Source of the DNA: Chloroflexota bacterium
GTDB taxonomy: Bacteria > Chloroflexota > Limnocylindria > Limnocylindrales > CSP1-4
DNA length: 8,465 bases
Direction: 5' to 3'
Assembly (NCBI GenBank): GCA_017860675.1
Contig: JAGDMV010000078.1
Coordinates: forward strand, 1 to 8,465
Made by a program: the position numbers and the translations under genes. Positions 5,477-8,465 of this stretch are shown here, piece after piece. Numbering within the stretch: the first letter of the stretch is position 1; each line of letters starts with the position of its first letter. A model generated the notes under the pieces. The model was not told where the DNA came from. It did not search any database and saw nothing but the letters and a program-made list of their open reading frames with translations.

Positions 5477-8057
5477 GCACGACCCCTCCGAGCTCGACCT
5501 CCGGGCCGCCTTCCGGGCGTACCTGGAGGATGCGCCGACCGACGTCCGGCCTGTCGATCTGACCCACCAGCTCGCCACCGCCAACCCCCACCAGAAGGGC
5601 GTGCTGGGCCGCTGGGGACTCGGGCTGACGCCGGCGCTGGCCTGGACCCTGCTCCTGGCCGGGCTGCTGCTGGCCCTCGTCACCGGGGGCCTGGTGGCCG
5701 GCGGCTGGCGCCCGGACCTCGGCTTCGTGATCGCCCCGTCATCGACGCCAGCGGCCACCGTCGTGGTCGTCGACGACGCCACCGACATCCTCGCCACGAC
5801 CAGGGCCAAGCCGCTACCCGCCCAGGCGACGTGCCCGCCGGGCAGCAACCCGGACGCCCCGGGCTCTGTGGACCAGGATCGACCCACCGGCGGCGAGATG
5901 GCCTTCGACCGGCATGCCGGCCGGATCGTCCTGCTGGAAGGGACGCAGACGTGGACGTTCGACGTCTGCACCAACACCTGGCAGCGGATGAGCCCGGCCA
6001 AAGGGCCGACGGGGTCCGTCCGGCTCGTCTACGACACCGACTCGGACCGGACGCTCGCGTTCACGGACTACGACGAGTCCTCCCCGACGGAACCAACGGC
6101 GGCACCCAGCGCAGCGCCCGCCACGGAGCGTCCGAGCGTCGCCCCTGAGGCCGGCAATCCCTCCGGCGGGAGCACGGGGGCCGTGCCGGCGGTTGCCGCG
6201 ATGTACCAAGGCGAGCCCGACCGCCAGTCTCGCGGGCCCTCGGCGGACGTCACCACCCGCGTTGTCTGGAGCTACGACTTCGCGGCCGACCGCTGGACGA
6301 GGGTCGGCTCCCTCCCGTGGGTGGAGAGCGACGCCGCGAATCCCACCTACGGCACGCTGTTCTACCACGACCCGTCCGGCCTGGTCGTCCTGTACGACGG
6401 CGCGGCGATGTGGGCCTACGACGTCGACACGAACACCCTCGCGAAGGTTCGCCAGCGGCCGGATCCGGTCACGGGTGCGGTCCCAACGGAAGACAAGCTG
6501 GCCTTCGGCTACGACCCTCGGAACGACCTGGTGGTTGCCGTGGCGGTCTCGTTCGCGGGAGTCCCCGCCGACAGTTCGCGCTCGGTGCCGGCCCTGCCGG
6601 GCATGTACCAGGTGCCGCAGAGTGAGCAGGGCGAAACCTGGACGTTCGATCCCGGCACCGGCACGTGGCGGCTGGAGGCCTCCCCGGCTCGCTCCGATCT
6701 CATCGTGTGCGGGTACTGGGCCGCTTCAAGGGACTGCTACCCCACGAACGGCCGGGCGGTGTTCGACGAGGCCTCGGGCCTCCCCGTCTTCTTCAACCGC
6801 GACAACGGGGGGGCGGCCAGCGCCCTGGCGACCCCCGGCCGGATCGACGGATACGATGCCGGGGCCGGGGCCTGGCGCACCCTCCGCACCCCTACCGGGG
6901 CCGGCTCGCCGACGCCCAACTGGTGCGAGAGCATGCCTCCCGTCTACGACTCACTCAATCGCCGGATCGTCTGCCTGTCGAGCGCCGGCGAGCCGATCGG
7001 CGTCGGCGTGACCTACCCCTACGCCGGGGTGTGGGCCTTCACCACCACCACGGGCGAGTCGCGCTGGCTGCTCCAGCCGGACTCCACCCGTTGCGACGTC
7101 TCGACCCTCGCCGGCAAGCCGGGCGAGGCGGGCGCCGCCGACGGTAGCGGCGCGGCCGCCCGCCTCTCGGAGCCCAGGTCGATCGTCATGGACTCGGCCG
7201 GGGCGCTCTACATCACCGACACAGGCAACCACGCGATCCGCAAGATGACCGCGGACGGGACCGTGACGACGTTCGCTGGCCGGCTGGGTGAGCCGGGGTT
7301 CGCCGATGGCCTGGGCGTGGCCGCCCGCTTCAACCACCCGGGCGGGATCGCGATCGACGAGGCCGGCGTCCTGTACGTCGCCGACACTGCCAACGACGCG
7401 ATCCGCAGGATCGACCCGGACGGGACCGTCACCACGCTTGTGCAGGGGCTCGGCATCTCCCCGGTCGGGGTCGCGGTCAACAGCGGTGGATGGGTCGGCT
7501 ACCCGCCCAGCGTCTACGCCGGCGGGAGCGAAGGCAACGTGATTCTCCAGATCGCCTTTGACGGGACCGTCACGACGCTCGCCGGCGAGAGAGACCGGGC
7601 GGGCTCGACCGACGGTACAGGACTTGCTGCCCGCTTTGAGTCGCCGATCGACGTGGAGTTCGCCGGTTGGGGCGACCTGTACGTCATCGACGTGGCGAGC
7701 CGCGGCGACCGCACCGAGCTGCGGATGGTCTCGCCCTCCGGTTCGTTCCCCTACGGGACGGTTTCCACGCTGCAGGGCGACTGGGATTCCTACGGCCGAC
7801 CCGGCGCCGTCTGGGCTGATCCCTCGGGCAGCCTCGACATCAGCTCACCTCTCGACAACACGATCCTCGAGACGGCCATGGGTGGAGGGAGCGTGACGCT
7901 CCTCGCCGGCAGGCCCGGCGAGGCGGGCTACCAGGACGGACGCAGGGACGCCGCGCGCTTCCGGGGTCCGACCGACATCGTCCGGGCCGCCTCCGGCATG
8001 TTCTACATCGTCGACTCCGGGAACAGCGTCATTCGCACGATGGTCTGCACGCCCTGA
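5469..8057 (+). CDS. Single-pass membrane protein with Kelch-like and NHL beta-propellers; candidate anti-sigma/sensor
   Basis: 862 residues. A short acidic cytoplasmic part (1-50) is followed by one transmembrane helix (about 53-77); Lys43 and Arg48 just before it predict N-terminus inside. A short linker leads to six Kelch-like blades (about 144-538), each with a YD/FD turn and a signature such as TWTFDVCTNTW, but without the classic Gly-Gly pair. A Pro/Ala/Ser/Thr-rich insert (205-241) interrupts blade 2. Six NHL-type repeats (542-862) follow, with motifs such as TVTTLAG, DGxGxxARF and LYVADT. All eight cysteines lie outside the membrane. The start at 5469 overlaps the sigma stop by 8 bp and has a strong ribosome binding site. 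Position and topology are those of an anti-sigma factor, but the N-terminus lacks the HxxxCxxC zinc motif and I cannot assign a known anti-sigma family. It could instead be a surface-binding protein that merely shares the operon. Confidence 0.9.
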   Translation: MAEHDPSELDLRAAFRAYLEDAPTDVRPVDLTHQLATANPHQKGVLGRWGLGLTPALAWTLLLAGLLLALVTGGLVAGGWRPDLGFVIAPSSTPAATVVVVDDATDILATTRAKPLPAQATCPPGSNPDAPGSVDQDRPTGGEMAFDRHAGRIVLLEGTQTWTFDVCTNTWQRMSPAKGPTGSVRLVYDTDSDRTLAFTDYDESSPTEPTAAPSAAPATERPSVAPEAGNPSGGSTGAVPAVAAMYQGEPDRQSRGPSADVTTRVVWSYDFAADRWTRVGSLPWVESDAANPTYGTLFYHDPSGLVVLYDGAAMWAYDVDTNTLAKVRQRPDPVTGAVPTEDKLAFGYDPRNDLVVAVAVSFAGVPADSSRSVPALPGMYQVPQSEQGETWTFDPGTGTWRLEASPARSDLIVCGYWAASRDCYPTNGRAVFDEASGLPVFFNRDNGGAASALATPGRIDGYDAGAGAWRTLRTPTGAGSPTPNWCESMPPVYDSLNRRIVCLSSAGEPIGVGVTYPYAGVWAFTTTTGESRWLLQPDSTRCDVSTLAGKPGEAGAADGSGAAARLSEPRSIVMDSAGALYITDTGNHAIRKMTADGTVTTFAGRLGEPGFADGLGVAARFNHPGGIAIDEAGVLYVADTANDAIRRIDPDGTVTTLVQGLGISPVGVAVNSGGWVGYPPSVYAGGSEGNVILQIAFDGTVTTLAGERDRAGSTDGTGLAARFESPIDVEFAGWGDLYVIDVASRGDRTELRMVSPSGSFPYGTVSTLQGDWDSYGRPGAVWADPSGSLDISSPLDNTILETAMGGGSVTLLAGRPGEAGYQDGRRDAARFRGPTDIVRAASGMFYIVDSGNSVIRTMVCTP
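5898..7082 (+). repeat. Six Kelch-like blade repeats within the membrane protein
   Basis: Blades cover residues about 144-175, 186-283, 297-331, 344-407, 430-476 and 491-538. Each begins with a strand such as MAFDRHAGRIVLL, LFYHDPSGLVVLY or PVYDSLNRRIVCL, and ends with W-x-(F/Y)-D-x-x-T-x-x-W-like segments: TWTFDVCTNTW, VVWSYDFAADRW, MWAYDVDTNTL, TWTFDPGTGTW, IDGYDAGAGAW. Six units match a closed galactose-oxidase/Kelch type propeller. Blade boundaries are estimates. Confidence 0.7.
7092..8054 (+). repeat. Six NHL-type repeats within the membrane protein
   Basis: Repeats cover residues about 542-597, 598-652, 653-699, 700-763, 764-807 and 808-862. Repeats 1, 2, 4 and 6 share the AG..GE.G..DG....AR pattern; 3 and 5 are shortened and degenerate. 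At DNA level GACGGGACCGT recurs at 7254, 7419 and 7560, spaced by 55 and 47 codons, which points to internal duplication. Six units fit a closed NHL propeller. Confidence 0.8.
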
Positions 8058-8153
8058 CCGCAGACTCACGCCGGGCGGCCAGCACCGACGGCGCCCCCCA
8101 CGCGGGCACCGGCCTCGGAGGCCCGGCGCCCTGAACCAGAGGAGGGATTCGGG
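8058..8153 (+). other. Intergenic gap with hairpins and a ribosome binding site
   Basis: GGCCT (8111-8115) pairs with AGGCC (8119-8123) around CGG, and GGCGCC at 8090-8095 and 8125-8130 could close a larger stem. No T-tract follows, so it is not an evident terminator, and the next gene may be read through from the upstream one. AGAGGAGGG (8138-8146), 7 nt before the ATG at 8154, is a strong ribosome binding site. No promoter is convincing. Confidence 0.45.
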
Positions 8154-8465
8154 ATGGGCGAACGCATCACGACGAGGCGGCTCCTCGTCGGTCTGACAGT
8201 GACGCTCCTGCTGGGCGGCTGCGCCGGAAGCGCGACACCGACGCCATCCCCGACCGCGACCCCGTCAGCGGCGATCGGCACGCAGGCGCCGATCCCGACC
8301 GCAACTCCTGCGGTCGGCAGCAGCGCCTGCGTGGTCTCGACGCTCGCGGGCAAGCCGGGCGAGACGGGCACGGCCGATGGCGTGGGCCCGGAGGCACGCT
8401 TCTCGGGGGAGCCCGAGTACATCGTCATGGACTCCGCCGGCGCGTTCTACATCAGCGACACGGCC
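8154..8465 (+). CDS. NHL-repeat lipoprotein (5' part, cut by window end)
   Basis: The first 104 residues are visible and the frame is open to the window edge. Arg8-Arg9 followed by a hydrophobic stretch and LLLGGC give a lipoprotein signal peptide with the lipidated Cys at 23, so the mature protein should be anchored on the outer face of the membrane. A Pro/Thr/Ser/Ala spacer (about 24-56) precedes Cys59 and the first NHL repeat (60-104). That repeat aligns with residues 542-586 of the preceding protein at 33 of 45 positions by hand, with one extra Gly, and shares the STLAGKPGE and IVMDSAGA segments. The start is set by a strong ribosome binding site. It is the same-strand neighbour of the sigma/propeller pair, 96 bp downstream, and probably a paralogue of the NHL half. 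Ligand unknown. Confidence 0.88.
   Translation, partial: MGERITTRRLLVGLTVTLLLGGCAGSATPTPSPTATPSAAIGTQAPIPTATPAVGSSACVVSTLAGKPGETGTADGVGPEARFSGEPEYIVMDSAGAFYISDTA

Noticed and set aside
8089..8130. Intrinsic terminator between the membrane protein and lipoprotein genes
   Set aside because: GC-rich stems can form, but no T-tract follows either of them.
8066..8428. 120-residue minus-strand open frame at the right end
   Set aside because: It is antisense to the lipoprotein gene, which has a lipobox, a strong ribosome binding site and NHL similarity.

Overview
The window is very GC-rich (roughly 70% by eye), with third codon positions almost all G or C. It carries compact bacterial genes with short gaps and 4-8 bp overlaps. 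The combination of a MoxR ATPase / DUF58 / transglutaminase operon, an ECF sigma factor and large secreted beta-propeller proteins with Pro/Ser/Thr-rich linkers suggests a high-GC Chloroflexota (for example a Limnocylindria-like lineage) or an actinobacterium. That placement is inference; there is no rRNA or other marker gene here.

Layout. (1) Positions 1-192 hold the 3' end of an unrecognised plus-strand gene. (2) Positions 205-4810 hold a minus-strand three-gene operon, in transcription order: MoxR-family AAA+ ATPase (3809-4810), DUF58 protein (2529-3785) and a TgpA-like membrane transglutaminase (205-2532). The last two overlap by ATGA. A perfect 9-bp inverted repeat sits over the stop codon of the ATPase gene. 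(3) Positions 4811-4936 are a divergent intergenic region with a near-perfect 13/14-bp direct repeat and a possible ECF-type promoter facing the operon. (4) Positions 4937-8057 hold a plus-strand pair: an ECF sigma factor and, overlapping its stop by 8 bp, an 862-residue single-pass membrane protein. That protein has a short cytoplasmic N-terminus, one transmembrane helix, a Kelch-like six-blade propeller and an NHL-type six-blade propeller. (5) From 8154 to the window end is the start of a lipoprotein whose first NHL repeat is clearly paralogous to the one in the preceding membrane protein.

How the genes may work together. MoxR/DUF58/transglutaminase clusters are a known recurrent grouping in which the ATPase probably acts as a chaperone for the von Willebrand-like and membrane partners. 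The gene directly after an ECF sigma factor, translationally coupled to it and encoding a single-pass membrane protein with its N-terminus inside, is the usual position and topology of an anti-sigma factor. Here the extracytoplasmic part is two stacked beta-propellers, so the pair reads as a candidate cell-surface sensing system. The lipoprotein may be a sister ligand-binding protein or a target of the same regulon. This is the most unusual part of the window. No intergenic stretch exceeds 126 bp, and I saw no tRNA, rRNA, CRISPR array, IS element or attachment site.
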